A stretch of DNA of 64,000 nucleotides. Source: Owenia fusiformis. Lineage: Eukaryota > Annelida > Polychaeta > Sabellida > Oweniidae. The notes under the pieces are model-generated. The model saw only the letters and a program-made list of their open reading frames with translations. It had not been told where the DNA came from and made no database searches. Position numbers and translations under genes: made by a program. This document shows positions 27,101 through 42,100 of this stretch, piece after piece. Positions within the stretch are counted from its first letter, which is position 1. Each line of letters begins with the position of its first letter. Location: the NCBI GenBank assembly GCA_903813345.2, contig CAIIXF020000007.1, positions 15,608,714 to 15,672,713 on the forward strand. Direction: 5' to 3'.

Positions 27101-30100
27101 CAAGATTTATTTTTTACTTATGACTTACATGTATGTATCAATTATTCATTGTGATGTTGTGAAGTTCAAATGTTAAGTTATATTGAAATCTGTTCAGAAT
27201 GGATTTTATTAGATAATTTGATATAAATGAAATCCAATTGGCATGCTTTGTAACTTCCCCATAATGTTACATAACATACTCACTCTCAATATGACAAATA
27301 TATCGAAATAACTCAGCCACATGGCTAGTAGCGGGTACCTTTTATAATGTTACACATGCCACTTCAATTATGTCAAATTAATATTATTTCTATATCTTGG
27401 TGGTTAGATGACAGATTCTCAATTTGAATTTTATGAAAGTTTAGGTTAGATTGAGTAATTTGACATAAATGAAAACATTTTTCAATACTTATTCAGCTTA
27501 TTGACATTCTTTGAATTCCATAAAAATATTCTTTTCATTTAATTATTAATACATGTATTGTATATACATGTTAATGTCATTTCTCAATGATTCGAGATGA
27601 GAATGGCGTATTCAGCCCTGGATACGCTTTCATTAGTTTGAATTTCCTTCTTTAAAAGAGATTGTCGTGGGCATCATAAATAACACTCAACTTTTCAATG
27701 ATGCAAAAGCCATTCAAAATTCCCCTTGTGTTGTTAACATTCTGAATTATGATTTTTTGAAGAACATATTTGCAGAATCAAGAAACTAATAGTAAAATAA
27801 ATTGGACTCATAAGTGGATTCATAACTACAAAGGCCAACTGGGGCTCTTAATTACCAAAATGTTAAGTGTCTTTTAAGTTACATGTATATTATACACTAT
27901 GCTCAATGCCTCAGGTAACCTGGGAAATGTCAAGCATTAAACTTTGGGAAAATGAGTTTAAGTACCGGATTCCTATATTACATCTGTAGTTTCTCATTTC
28001 TCATCAAGACCATTTACATACAACGCCCCCCCCCCTTACCCCCTGTTTCCATTTCCCTCATAGCCAGAGAGGAAAGTAGAGAGGGGGGTACGGGGTCTTC
28101 AAACAAACAGTTTATTACATTAATCTCCCCCAAAAGAACCAATTGCAAAACATGTTGCAAAATAATGACAGCCGATTAATCTGACCACAGATGGGCCACA
28201 AACTGAGTTGTAATAGAACATAAATTGGATGAATTACAATTTCTGTTGAAATAATGTATCCTTTAATGTTTGGTATTTCGTATTCTTTTCCATTGGTTAA
28301 TGCTATTAATGTATTCTATGAGCAGTCCCCAATTAGACACCTGCGCTGCTAACACATCTTTGATTATCTCAAAAAGTTATTATTAGTGTCAGCTCTTGGC
28401 TGTTTAGATGTACTATTGTCTCAACGAACAGATGGAATTTCTACAATATTTTCCCTGCTAAGATGCCCTTTGACATACACAATACAATACAAGTACATGC
28501 CCCCTTTACTAGATGCGGGCCTAGATGAATGCGCCCACCCTACACCATATAGCAGTGCCCTAGTCTATGCGACACACCCCCTGCCCTACACTTTAAGTCC
28601 CCTGCCATATGATATATGCCCTCCATTGCATTGATTGAGTACAGTATATGCCCCATGGCCTGCAATACAATATTTGTTGCCTGTCTTAGGCTGCCATACA
28701 TTCTCCCTGCCCTATGACACATGCCCCCACCCCTCTATATATACCCTATATATATGTAGGTAATGTACATGTAGATAGAAAGATGATAGTTTTGTTTTTT
28801 CCTTGTGTCTTCTTGTGGCAAGTGAACCATTTCCAGAATCATTGGAAAACATACCACAATACCATCATCTGATGTACACCTAGTACACTAGTGGGCATCG
28901 TAGAGTAGTGGGCATAGGATTGCTTTTCAATTTAATTCAAATTAAACATAAAACAGGAAAAAACAGTGGACCACAATCCCACAATAACCATAGAACCGAC
29001 CTCAATATTTTTTTGTCGTAACAAAATACTTCAAATAACCTCACATCTCTATAGATTTCTGACCTAAATTACACACAGCTGTAGTAGGCTATGGTTACTC
29101 TTTAACCATGTAGTGTTTGAATAATAATCTGATCTCAAATGAATATATGGTTTTGCTCAGTGGTGTCAGATGCTGTGTTTAATTAAATGAGCTGATTGTG
29201 TTCTTGAGGTGTCTGAAACATTAGGACTGTATTTGTCATATTTTAACGCAATTAATAGGTTGTATTGTTCACAAGTGCACTAATTCTATCACAGTGTAGA
29301 TGCTTCAAATGGGATTAGATTCAACTCGGGATCTTAAGTAATTTATCATGCAAATGGAAAATGACATTTATTTTCTGCTCTCAAGCTTCTGTTCAACTGC
29401 AAAGTTCTTATTTTTTAGGTTGATATTATGTTTATAAATAGAAATGTTGTAATTCAAGTACTAGGCATCTTGACTTTCTGAACGTATTTCTTGCCACATA
29501 AAAGCAATGAGTGCTCTGTATTGGAGTATTGATCATATTTTCAAAATTCAAAAGTTTATTTTTTCAAAGAATATTTCAAAATTATGTTCTTTAAAGAAAC
29601 TTTTGTGTTGAATTAACTACATAACTAAAGTTAAATGAGTCATCAGCTATGTAAACTTCTAAGAATTTGAAAACATTTTGTTAGAAGAGTATTGAATTGT
29701 ATGTTCTGCCACACACAATATCAAGTTTTTCATTATCATGCATTAAAAAGTATGTTATAAGGAGGTTGTTCCCATTAGTTCAAATGGTGAAAAGAGAATT
29801 GTTGAAAGTTGAGTAAACATAAGATTGAATAGTACACCCCTTTTATTGGTACCTACACCACTATATGTTTACATACGTTGAGTGAACAATGAATTTCAAC
29901 TAAAAAACCAATTGCTTGCGAAATGCTGTTTGTTTACTCTGTTCAAACCTAGACCACTTCAAATAAGAATCCTGTGAGAACATTCGAGAAATAGAATATC
30001 TCAATTTAAAAAACTCATCAAAATACCTGAAGTGTATTAACTTGAGAGAAGAGTAGTGATAGGTGTATTCAAATTGTTGACTTGTCAGGTACTGTCAGAG

Positions 30101-33100
30101 GTCACCTCAAAGGTCCCTGGGATGAGGAAATGACTAACTTAGTTATTTATGACCATAAACCCTAAAATATGTGGATTTATTGAAAAGGGAAAGACTAATG
30201 ACAGATGATTATATTCACCTTAAAACAAGTACAAAAATCTCATTAAAAGTGTTTTTAAAATATCAACATTGATTTGTGGCATAAGGCGAGCTAATAAAAT
30301 AAATAAGTCAATATATAAACAATATTTGAATTTGTGTTTAAAAAAGCTTAAAGAATTACATTATTGACTTAATACAGGATATCAGTAAAAATATAATATA
30401 ATCTCAAAATCAAACATTCACTAATTAGAACAAAGGGACTGAAGAAGCCATAATTACTGCACCAAGCCAAATAAAAACAAAACAAAAAATTGACCAATTA
30501 GCTCAGTATAAAAAAGAAAGAAATGATATAGATGTGATTATAGAGACTCATCAATATTCTGCCTCTGGACACAAGCCAATATAACTTTGAAGCAGAGAAA
30601 TTAGACGCTAACTAAGCTAAACTTTCACACTTTACTTAAGCCTCATATTGAGCAAGATAGTTGTTGCATCAAGTTTGGACCTAATTACCCACATAATTGT
30701 GGTTGGACTGACCTATCTAAATATTGTATAATCGGATAAAGGGTTTAAGTATATATAGAAACCTGGAGTTGAGACATACATACCAAAGAGTTGTTATCCA
30801 CCATTATGTGGTGAAGTGTGGAATTAATAGCATGTCAAAATAGGAGCCAAGAAGAAAGTCATAAAAGGGAAAAAGTTTATGAAATACTAGACATTATTAA
30901 AATAGTTTTCTAACCACGGATGTGAGACTTTTTTCAAGTCACCTGATACTGTAGACTAAAGGTAAAAGGTCATAGCAACTGTAGAGGAAATCTTACACAT
31001 TATAGTGGAAGCGAACTAGAAATAATCAGCAGTCATAATACACCGAATGAACACAAACACTTGGAATAAAAACTTATAATAATTGAACATTAAAATAGCG
31101 TGAAAGAAAAAGGAGACATTTAAGCTGACCACACAACTATTTAACCAACTGGCGCGTTTAGGGCAAGCAGACTGCAGCCACATGTCAGTCGGCTACAATA
31201 AAACCTTGAATGGACTCAATTAGTTCAGGTGAAAAAATTTTGCCATTCATTTTCAACATATTGACTGGAACAGAAGGCCAGTGAAAACATGAGCTGATTA
31301 TATACACAGATACATGGGACAAACATTGCCAGGAGGCTGCCTTTAATTTAATTTGAATTAAACCAAAGTGCCTGGCTTGAATTTGAATTAACATGAGATC
31401 TTAAAGGACACTCAGTGAACTTGAAGATATTCATTCATAAAGGAAACTTTAACAAAGCAGCTATTGAATTTAGTATCATATAGGACAGCGTGTGTAAAGG
31501 AACTATTTTCCAACATGGGAGCTGCTAATGGAAAATTAGACGATTTCACATTAGAAGATGGATATTTTACAAGGGGATCAGAAGGAAGGAATAGTTTCCT
31601 TAGGAAAATAAAACCGAATCCCCCTTGTAATGTTACTATCGTAGATGTAACGGCTACTACTGTGACATTAAAATGGAATAAACCATTCAATTATCGTGAG
31701 CATGGAGTGATGGCTTATAGGGTTGAATATCAGGCCTATGGTCAAGATACATGGACTATGTCAGCCTCTCATTGTCAGCAACTGTCACATCAGGTAAAAT
31801 ACCTAAAGACAAATACAATATACAAACTTAGAGTTAAATCTTTAAGCCTCAATGGAAAGAGCTATGGCGCAGAGTCTGACTTTATTCGCACTAAGGAGTT
31901 TTCGTCAAATACTCTGAAATCTGAGATGTCACGGGATTCATATATCAGTGTTGATTCGAAAGACTCTAGCTTTGAATCTATCGGAGAGGAAGATCAGCGG
32001 CCATCTACCCCTATGTACTCTACCTCCACCCTACGTTTCCTCAAGCGTGCCTCAATGAACATGGATACCTCCAAACATCATGGATCCCCAAGAGGATCCC
32101 TCATGCTGGCCGATAACCTGGTGCATCATAAGAAAGCCTCTGACTGGGTAAATGACCAGGATCTAGAAGCAGTTTCAGCGAGGGTACCCCTAGTTGATCA
32201 GAGATCGACCTCAGGGAGTGAACAATGTGACTCTGACCCAGAAAGGGCCCCAGATTCACCAGTCTTCCACAGAGCGTTCCGAAAATATAACTCTTTAACG
32301 AGCCGAAAAAGTTGGAATTACTCAAAGAGACTTTCATTGCCAAGAGATTTTTCTGAACTTTCTAAAATTGTGAAAAAGATGGAGAATCATCATATGTTAA
32401 TGGATAATATTGCAAAATGTAACAATGATATTGAAGAAGAAGTGCCTAAAAATTTGGATACAAATACAACTGACACGAATGACGACCATGATGAACTTAC
32501 TAACACATGTACAGAGATTGATGCAGTTCTGTCTGGCGCTATTAATGACATTGAATCAAATGATGCTGATGAACAATATACCATTGACAGTCAACAGCAA
32601 GTTGATACTGACATCAACAGTGATGACACTTATAGTACCTCCATGGAGCTCAATGCTGATGCACTTTTAGCTTCAATTAACGAGACAGTTGCAGACAGTA
32701 TGAACTGTCCAGAGCCATCTATTGTTGATGCTGAGCGTGAATCCGAAACAAGTGCCAAGTTGACGAGTGAGCGAGATGCAGAAATTGACAGTGATTTTTG
32801 TACAGACACTGAAACATCAGATTTCATAGATGACGTGTTCCAAGAAGTCAATGGTGAAGATGACACCATTTTGGATGTAATAAATGGTGAGACTTCAGTC
32901 ACTAGTGGCATGTTAACACGTGTAGAGCAATGTGACAGGACACTTACTGCTCCCCATATTGCTGAAAGTCACTCGTTGGATAATACCAGTGTACCCGAGA
33001 CATTTGAAGATGCTCAACCAGAAAACAATTTAAGAACTGATTCTACGTCATCTGCCATAGCTGTCACAGTCAATGACATAGGACATAATTTAAGAACAGA

Positions 33101-36100
33101 CTCTTCATCATCTGCCATGGCTGTCAGTGACATATCTAGTATTGTTTCCGATGACGACACCAGTCTCATGTCAGAGATTGAACGCAATTGTAAAATTCTA
33201 GAGGTTTTGAAAGATTTTAACTCTGGATTATCTAAAAAGGTTTCCGAATTTGATAATTGGAAAAGTGAAAACGAACGCTTGAATTTAACCTATTTGTAGT
33301 GAATCAAACAAAGTGGGGGTCTACTTTACATCAATTATCATTCAATGTAGTGGCAGCTTATCTTTGATTATTTAAACTTATCATGAGCGTCTTAAGATCT
33401 GAAATATTATTTGACAAAATGATAAGTTTAAGTGGCTATTTGAAGATATCTTTGAAACACCGTTCCCCGTTCCCACCACTTTTAACATACAGAGATTACA
33501 CACATCTTATAATAGTTATGTCAGATTTAGATTATACAAATACTTCAGATAAAATAATTCTTCGACTATTCCACTCATCAGATCTCAGATATCATTATTG
33601 TATTTATGATTATTTAACACTGTTTTTTGTATTTATGTATATAAACTTGTAAATAGGTAAAGTTTTAAATCAGATATTTGACGATATATATTTATATGAA
33701 ATAAAATGATCAGTTACTTATAAAAGACAAGAATAGTTATGCTTTAACACTAGCTGTATACATGTATATGTATAAAAAGGGACCGGGTCAATATTTCTAT
33801 GTTGCCCACAACGTAATAAATCATATTTCTGAATGACCCCCATCATAAAAAGTGTAACGAACATTTATATAGATTTCTTTCCAACTAAAAAGTATTTCCC
33901 TTTTAAAAATCAATTTTTGCAACAGATGAAGATGGAGTTTACCCCCCCCCCCTAGTAAATATATTACTAAGTTTAATGTGTATTGAGATAGCACAACTGG
34001 ACAACATTTGAGAAACAAAAAAACAGAACCCCTATAAACCATACACAATGCTCAGATTTGTTTGGAGAGGACATTAACATAATATTTAGGATTGTTTCAC
34101 ACTTTGTTTAATGCTGTTCCTGTTTCTAAATCCTGTGACCAATAGGCTTAAAAGAACAATGGGCTTAATGAATGAAATCATAGAACCGGCTTAACAGTCT
34201 AAATATTTTCTCACATAACAGTCTTTGAACATTAATTACACCTGTGTAATCAAAACACTCAACTCAATTCAATTACCAAATAGTTTATTTAGTCCTGATG
34301 TAAGTCCTTTTGATTCTTTCCCACTGCTATGTTTCTACAAGAAATTAATTTTGAAATCATGTTCTTAGTATTGGTTTCTGAGGTTTTGCACGTTCTGGTC
34401 TGGTTCTAACCACATCATACGGTAAGTTGCATGGTTCATTAGGTGAGAATGATCTGGTAACATTCTAGGTATATTACTAAGCACTGGAAGTTGATTTCAT
34501 GCGTACAGTCTTCATGAATTCTCAATTTCTTGTTTTCGTCTATCAAAGTCGATCATACATGGAATTTGCCATTTTCGAATTTTTGCCTGTTCATACACTT
34601 TGCTAAGCTAGTCTTTATCAGTCATATGAAAAATGTATTAGGATCAGATATGACACAATAGTTTCATTTTGTAACATGTCAAATTCATGAATCATGAGTA
34701 AGTGCAAATAAGAAACATATTATAAAGCATTTAACACATATTTAAAAGTATTCAAGGCATGGTACACCAATTATCGTAATAATATTTTTCAAACAATATT
34801 GAAAGTGTTTCATTTCAAGGGGCACTCTTAATATCTATATTTAACATTTTATTTTAATATCTGCTTATACTGTGAATCATGCTGTACATTAAACAAAGAC
34901 AATTCATTGAGGAAAAGAGATATTTTACCATTCATGTATATTGTTAATATGTGTATGAAGGTGTGGTGAGCTATTCAAATTGTTGATATGATTATATCTA
35001 AATCATTTCATCTTTTATGCTCCTTTTTCATGAAAAGAAAGTTTAAATTATACCGTTTAAATTTGATACAAGAATAACGTTTTTCATTTGGAGACTGCTT
35101 TGAAAAAATCTTTATGAATATTCTTCTTTTGTGCTGAACAGCAATGGACGAAATTCCGGTTTAGGTACAGAAATTCATGATTAAATTTTGCTTTTTGTTG
35201 AAATATTGATCTGATAATACAGAATACAATAAAAAGTGCATCTATGTGAAAGAGAATGGGTATCTATAGAGGTCCATAACTCTTTCATCCCTTAATTTTT
35301 AGAGACCTTTACATCCCACATCTCAATATCCCCCCTCCTCCGCCATACCCATATATGTGTCACATGATTCATTCAGTTTCCATTTTAGGAGGAAACTTGC
35401 AATGCCTGATAAATAATTATTATTTAAAGAAATCGAATCTGACACTCATGAGACCCTTACATTACATCAGGACTCCAAGTGTCACACAGTCTCAAGTAGA
35501 ACCACTCATTCCCCTTATATTTAGAATGCTGTAATGTCTACTTGTCTTTCTTATGTTTCTTCTTAGAGGCTTGATTCTTTAGTGGTATGGTCTGTTTTTT
35601 TTTAGTCATTTACAATTTTAAGAGAAAACTGATATCTTTAATGATGTGGTATTTTAATTTGAAAATACATAAGGCATATGTCCTTTAACTCATGACTTGT
35701 TGTGTCATATCGCTATATATCTCTTTAAATGAAAATGATAAGGCATATGAATAGATAAAACATTAATTAGAATAATGTAAGGATGGTCTAATGTCGTCAA
35801 AACAACAAAATGGAAATGAAGTCAAAAAAAGTTCACATGTCACAAAGTCTAAATGATTGTACTATTTATTGTAGATTTCAACTTAGCATCCATATAAAGG
35901 TGGCAGCACTTGATTGCATTTAAAAGAAAATGGAATGATAGATTTGTTGCATATGGAAAAATGATTATATAAAATGTTTTGTTCGCAATAATATACTATA
36001 TACATAAATGAATATCTAAATCTGTATTGCAATATGGTTTCAAAATCTGTCAAAATATAGTTCAATATTTAGATTGGTTCTTATTTCTTGTCACTTTTTA

Positions 36101-39100
36101 ACTATGAAAACAATACCAGATGAAGAGTTATTTACCTTTGTCAACATTATTATTGCTACATGTCACCTGTAATTAAGCATATAATTAGTGTTGACACCAG
36201 GTATTATTGTTCTAAGGTATAATGGATTAATTTTAAGGTTGATCATGTGAGTAAAAAGGTTGTTAGGGGCAGTTATGGCCTAGTCACATAGCCCGGCCGA
36301 TGAGGTTACGATGAGCCAGCGATGCAATTTTCACCGAACTCGGCCGAACACCGGCCGGACATCCGTGGCGTTTGTTGCTTAAAACAGCATCGGTGGTAGC
36401 TCGGTGAAATTTTAACTTCGGAGTTAAATTTCACCGGGCTCTCACCGAGCTCCCTCATCATGTCATCGCAGCCCCATCGTAACCACATCGGAAAACACGT
36501 CGGCCGTGCACGGCCGAGTATCGGCCGGTGTCCCGTGCATCTGAGACAACCAGAGGACGAGGTTTTTTAACGGACAGCGGCCGAGCTCCGACCGAGCTCC
36601 GGCCGATGTGGGACAGAGCATCGGCCGGTCACTGTTCAAAGCCCGTTAACAACCCGGCCGGCGATCGCACGGTGTCCTGTTACCTGCTCGGGTACCGGCC
36701 GTATTCCTTCCGATGTCCGGCCGACCTCCGGCCGGTAGTTGCTGCCACATCGGCAGAAAAAAACTGCCATTTTGAGACAGACTCCGTACGGTCACCGGCC
36801 GGTGTTCGGTCGGTCGCATGAAGATGTCCGGACGGAGTCCGTTCACGTCACCGAGCTCTGCTTCCGATGAGGAGAGCTCAGTGGCACCAAAAAAATCCAT
36901 CGAGCTCTACCAATGCCGGACATCGGCCGGGCTATGTGACTAGGCCATTAGAGAAAATGTGTAAATTGTGTAAAAAGTGAAAATAATCATTGTTATTATG
37001 TGTTTCAGGTGCAAGTAAATATGGCAGAGGTAGCAGCAAAACCAGTAAAGTCAGGTAAGATATATTTTATGACTTTACATATTTTTGTATAACTATGTTA
37101 GATAGATCTAATGTGCGAGCTTGCCTCTTTCATTAATTTATCTACATTGTAATTAAGATTTAACAAATTATGAATAAACATGCAGGCCCGTAGCCAGGGG
37201 GGGTTCGCAGAGTTCGGGCAACCCCCCCCCCACCCTGGCCAAAAATTATTTCAAAATCATGCAGTTTTTCACCATTTTGAGCGCACTTCTCAAGTGATTT
37301 TAGCCATATTTGGGCCAAAATTGTCAAATGTGAACCCCCCCTGGAAATTTTAGAAAACTGAACCCCCCTTGGCAAATCCTGGCTACAAGCATGATATATG
37401 TTAGACAGATCTAATGTGCGAGTTTGCCTCTTTCATTAATTAATCTACATAGTTATTAAGATTTAACAAATTATGAATAAACATGGCATGCAATGCTACT
37501 TTTCCCACCCAGATGGTCATAATTGGAAACATCAGAGATTTTCTAGCACAATTTTCTCATGGGATCCATCAATATTAAACATAATTATCACTTCAATTGT
37601 AATATTTAGCAACTCAATGATTTGTTAAAATCCAATTAGGAAATATAATTGTTCATTTTCATGTGGTTGCAACTTTGTTTTAGGAATGGGTTTCATTAAT
37701 TGAACCATTTTAATCAAACTTTCATACATAATCAAAATGGGCTATTCTATTTTTAATTGCAATACAAGATTTGCAATGTCTATAAAACCATAGATTTTTA
37801 TGAAATAAGACAATTTATTGTATACTCCAGTTTTATACACAGGTCTTATAATGTAAGGTGATTGCTGGATGATGACTTTGGTAGTGTTTCTCTGTACAAT
37901 ATTATAAGTGTTCATAACTTTCAATGATACCACCAAGCAGCTCATGGTATGATTGGGGTCCCGATACTACCAGGCAATGAGTCTCATCTGGTATCCAGGC
38001 ATTTCAATAACGCAGATGCGAGTAGGTAGTTACCAGTTTCGCCACCAGGTGGCTCGTTTGGGTCAGATAACATGGCGGGTATAGTAGAAAGTTCCCTTTA
38101 ACTTAAATTACATCTGTTTTAGTGGTTCAATTTATATAACCCATATGTATCTAATAGTTATGCAAATTAAAATATGTCCAGTAAAAGAAAATGTTATCTG
38201 TCCAATACAAGAAAAGTTATTTCACTTTTTGTGATTTTGTAACATGGGGTCTATGAGGAATCAACCCGAACTAGAAGTCACATTTTCAAAAAAAATTAAA
38301 TTTTCAAAGTTGATAAACAATTTTCGGAACCATTTTAACCAGTTAATGACGTAAATCAAGATTATTTCTATTCACATCTAGTTTATTTATAAAACAGTTG
38401 AGTTGTGCACACTTGGTTGCTCCTCCCATACCATATACTTTCTGACAAATAGGTGCGGCAAGAAGGGAAAGGGGTGTTTGATATTATATTGGGTTCTACC
38501 ATATATGCATACGGGATGCATACATATACTTAATTTTGTGTATTACTTTTCACCAAATTGCAAGTTGCTAGAGACAAACAGCATGCATTCCTTTTATCAT
38601 ATGCACAATTAATTTTATCTCTTGCTTGAAGCAAAAGTTCAGTTTTGTTAATAAGCAAAGATGATTGGCTATAATGATTGACAGCTCAGTATGTAAATAA
38701 GTTACACAGAAATAGTGAGATGATCAGCATGATTCCCAGCAGATATTTCACCCATCATTTCACCCATACCTACCCAGTATAATAATACCATCATACCCTG
38801 AATGACCATCATTTAGGTATACCCTCTGAATACCACAGGTGATTTTACAATTTATCCTGTTCTTAATGATCTCATTAAAGGATTTTATTGTCTATACAAT
38901 GTGAAATAAATGTTTGCTACATTTGGCAGAGAATTTACTTCTATGATTTTCTCATTCTGACCTGATATTCCTATTGGATATACGTTAAATCATAGAATTA
39001 TCTCTAATAACGAAGAGTGTAGACATAGCTGATCTCTTGCTGAGGGTGAGACCACCCCAGTAAGGTATCTCTGACTCCAATTTGGCACATAATGTTATTT

Positions 39101-42100
39101 ACTATTTATGTATTTATTTCAACCAACTTAGGACATTTGGTACAAAACATATTGATTACAAAACATTTTATCTAACATAAACATGCTTTTCTGATTTTCT
39201 CTCTTAAAAAAACTTTGCTTGATTCTGTCATAATAAGTGAAAATCATGATACATATTTTTGTATATTAACACCCACTCTACTAATCAACAAGCCACCACA
39301 CTACTGTCTGACTGTCACAGTAGGTTTTACAAAGATCTTAACATGCTTAAATGGATCTTTCAAGTTTTATGGCCCTTTGTGGCAGTTAAAATTTGAAATG
39401 AATGTTAACTATTTTAAGTTGTACATAAAAATGACAAAATCAAAAAAGAAAATGAATTAAGAAAAACAAACTGATGGGAATAAACAAATATATAACTGTC
39501 ACTGATGAATTAAAGAAATGATTATCTGCCTAAATGAGCAATATCTCAACAATGTAGGTTAATGGCATTAAGGTAGACTGGGTGGCATGAGAACATTTAA
39601 CATTTAAACATGCACATTGACAAGTCTTTATATCAGGTTATGTCCCACCTTAACATGACTTTTATAGTACAGATTTAATAAATATGTACTAAATAGCCTT
39701 CAAAAGTCAACTATGTATGCAAATATAGGGATAACAATAACTGGTTAACCATGTCCCTGTGTATAATGTCTCTGGTATGTTAAGCCTGACTGGCTTGGCT
39801 TGCTGACCACATTAAGTCATTGTACAGTAAAACATGTTAAAGTCATACATGTTGTATTTTACGAATTCTGAATTTTTATCATTATGTATCTTTTGTTTTT
39901 TCTGTATTTCAATTTGTCAAAATTGATTTCAATTGTAGAATTATTAATTTATGACATAACTCGGACATGCAATTAATTTTAGCGAATTTCACATATAAAT
40001 AAAATCGACATGTTTTACAATATACCAGTATGTATTCAGTATTGGCTGGTGATATCTGGTGATATATCAACTGGAAAATCTTAATTCAAAACTTAGAATA
40101 GATTTGTATATGAAACTCCATAGAGTGTGATTAATAATAGAACACAGGGGATGTTGTGATAAGGAATATAATATTTAAATAGGAGATATAAGGACTTGAG
40201 ACGCATTTATGGATTTACACAGAAATTTAAGGTACCGGTATATTTTAAATAAAACATGTAATTGTTAGTAAGTAATGTGTCTTCACCATGTTAAATGCAA
40301 TCCTGATTTTGATATTAAAGGTATTTGGTTGTTTGTAGATTATTTTCATTATTATATCGGCTTAAACAATGCTAAAGGTTTACTTAGATATTAGTAGAAC
40401 AAGGAGAGTCAAGATGTAAGTAGAATTAGTTCATGGCCTGTGGAGAAAAAAAACTTTAGCAAAGGCTGGTAAAACACAGAGGAAATAGAAAAACAATTAA
40501 GATAATATATGAGAATAACGAGTTCATAAATTATGTGGAGTGATATCTCTCTAGAAAGTGGATCCTTGAATGACACCTACATGGTTAACATTCTGTTGTG
40601 GTTTGGTCTACAAAAACATTTATCTTTTGTTTTAATTTTTAATTTCATACTCAATTAAAGTAGTGCGGCAGTGTATTAATTTGATACATTTAAGATATTA
40701 GGTTTCACCTTTTCCCAATGAAAGAATTTGATCTTGAATTGACATTTTGGCAAAATTACAAAAAGTTGCTGACCTTTGAAATTTAACTTAAAGAATTCCA
40801 TGCTAATGTAATATTCCACTTTAGCAAACCCAGTCTGATTTGAACAACTTTGGGATTAATTCAACTCGAGGTGTTCACTCGCTATTCAAGCTGTTTAAAT
40901 TGAGGAGGTACTTAATAGCAGCATTAGTAAAAATGACGTGTTCACATTATATAGAAATGTTCACAATTCCAGAGTCTTACTGTTCTGTTTAGGTTGATAC
41001 TAAGTCTTGACAAGTAAGTTTTAACTTGTATTTTAATGTGAATTCATTGTTTTCTATTGTAGGGCTCAAAAGCCTGAGTTTATTATAAAGCCAAGAATTC
41101 ATTGTTTTCTATTGCAGGGCTCAAAAGCCTGAGTTAATTATAAAACCAAGAATTCATTGTTTTCTATTGCAGGGCTCAAAAGCCTGAGTTTATTATAAAG
41201 CCAAGAAGACAGTTTGTTGATGAAGACCAAGCTGCAAAGTTTAAGGCATCATTTGAAGGCTCACCTACACCTACCATACAATGGTCTAAAGGAGGGAATG
41301 TCATAGAAGAAAGTGATAAATATAAGGTGAGTTTTGTCTGCTTGTACACTACTGCCCACAGCTAATACAGTAAAACCTGCATATTGTGAACACCTATAGA
41401 GGCACATGAATGTGTTCACTGTAGCTAGGTGTTCACTTCAGAGAGAGTATTTTATACAGAAGTGAATAGAATAAGCATCAAGAAAATGTTCACTAGATAC
41501 AGGTGTTCACTAGAGAGAGGTGTCCACTTAGACAGATTTTACGTCATACTTTTGGAAAAGAGGAAAACTTGTGAAGAAATCAGTGGTTTATTTTGTGTTA
41601 TCTGCAATCAGTCATGAACCTATAGAAACCAGGAATGTTAGTTTTCTAAAGATGTTATGATTGGATTCAAGAAATGCTACAAAATTCTCAATAGAAACCA
41701 AGAAAAGAGATCTGATTGAATTCCATACCTGGACTATTTTCATTGTTGGTCTTATTCACTCTAGACCCTAAGAATCATAGAAATCTCTGGAATGTGGGTT
41801 TCATCTACAATGTACAACAATGCAGCAGCTGCATTAGATAACATTTAGAGCTACTTTGGTTCCTTTGTGAATTGAATTTTGTGAGGATATCCCTTCCTCA
41901 TGGTAATTAATGACTTGATAAACAGGCAAAGAAATTTTTTTACTTTCATATTGCTGACTTCTGTTTTTATGTGGTCTGAGTTGGACAATTTGTTTTAGAT
42001 ATGTCTGAATAATGAAATATTTATGACTATGCGTAACTATTCTATTCCATTTTAAATTTCATTTGACAATTTTTTATACAGTACAGTACATAAAATTAAC

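Larger units (their letters stand above)
21955..31464 (+). other. MYLK intron 5, first part
   Basis: No exon supported. It contains a (TTTG)n microsatellite (22042-22095), an inverted repeat with C12 and G11 runs (24607-24682), a C-rich low-complexity patch with repeated ATGCCC blocks (28495-28740), and AT-rich unique-looking sequence. Confidence 0.6.
37055..41172 (+). other. MYLK intron 6
   Basis: 4.1 kb with an 88-bp direct repeat (37095-37182 and 37398-37485) on either side of a MITE-like insert, repeat family A copy 2 (38011-38391), and the triplicated 3' splice-site region at its end (41041-41205). Confidence 0.7.

Noticed and set aside
33383-33652. 89-residue frame after the FN3 frame
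   Set aside because: AT-rich, probable 3' untranslated sequence; no recognisable content.
36528-36900. Open frames of 84-97 residues in GC-rich DNA
   Set aside because: They lie in the MITE; GC-rich composition removes stop codons, and no domain is visible.
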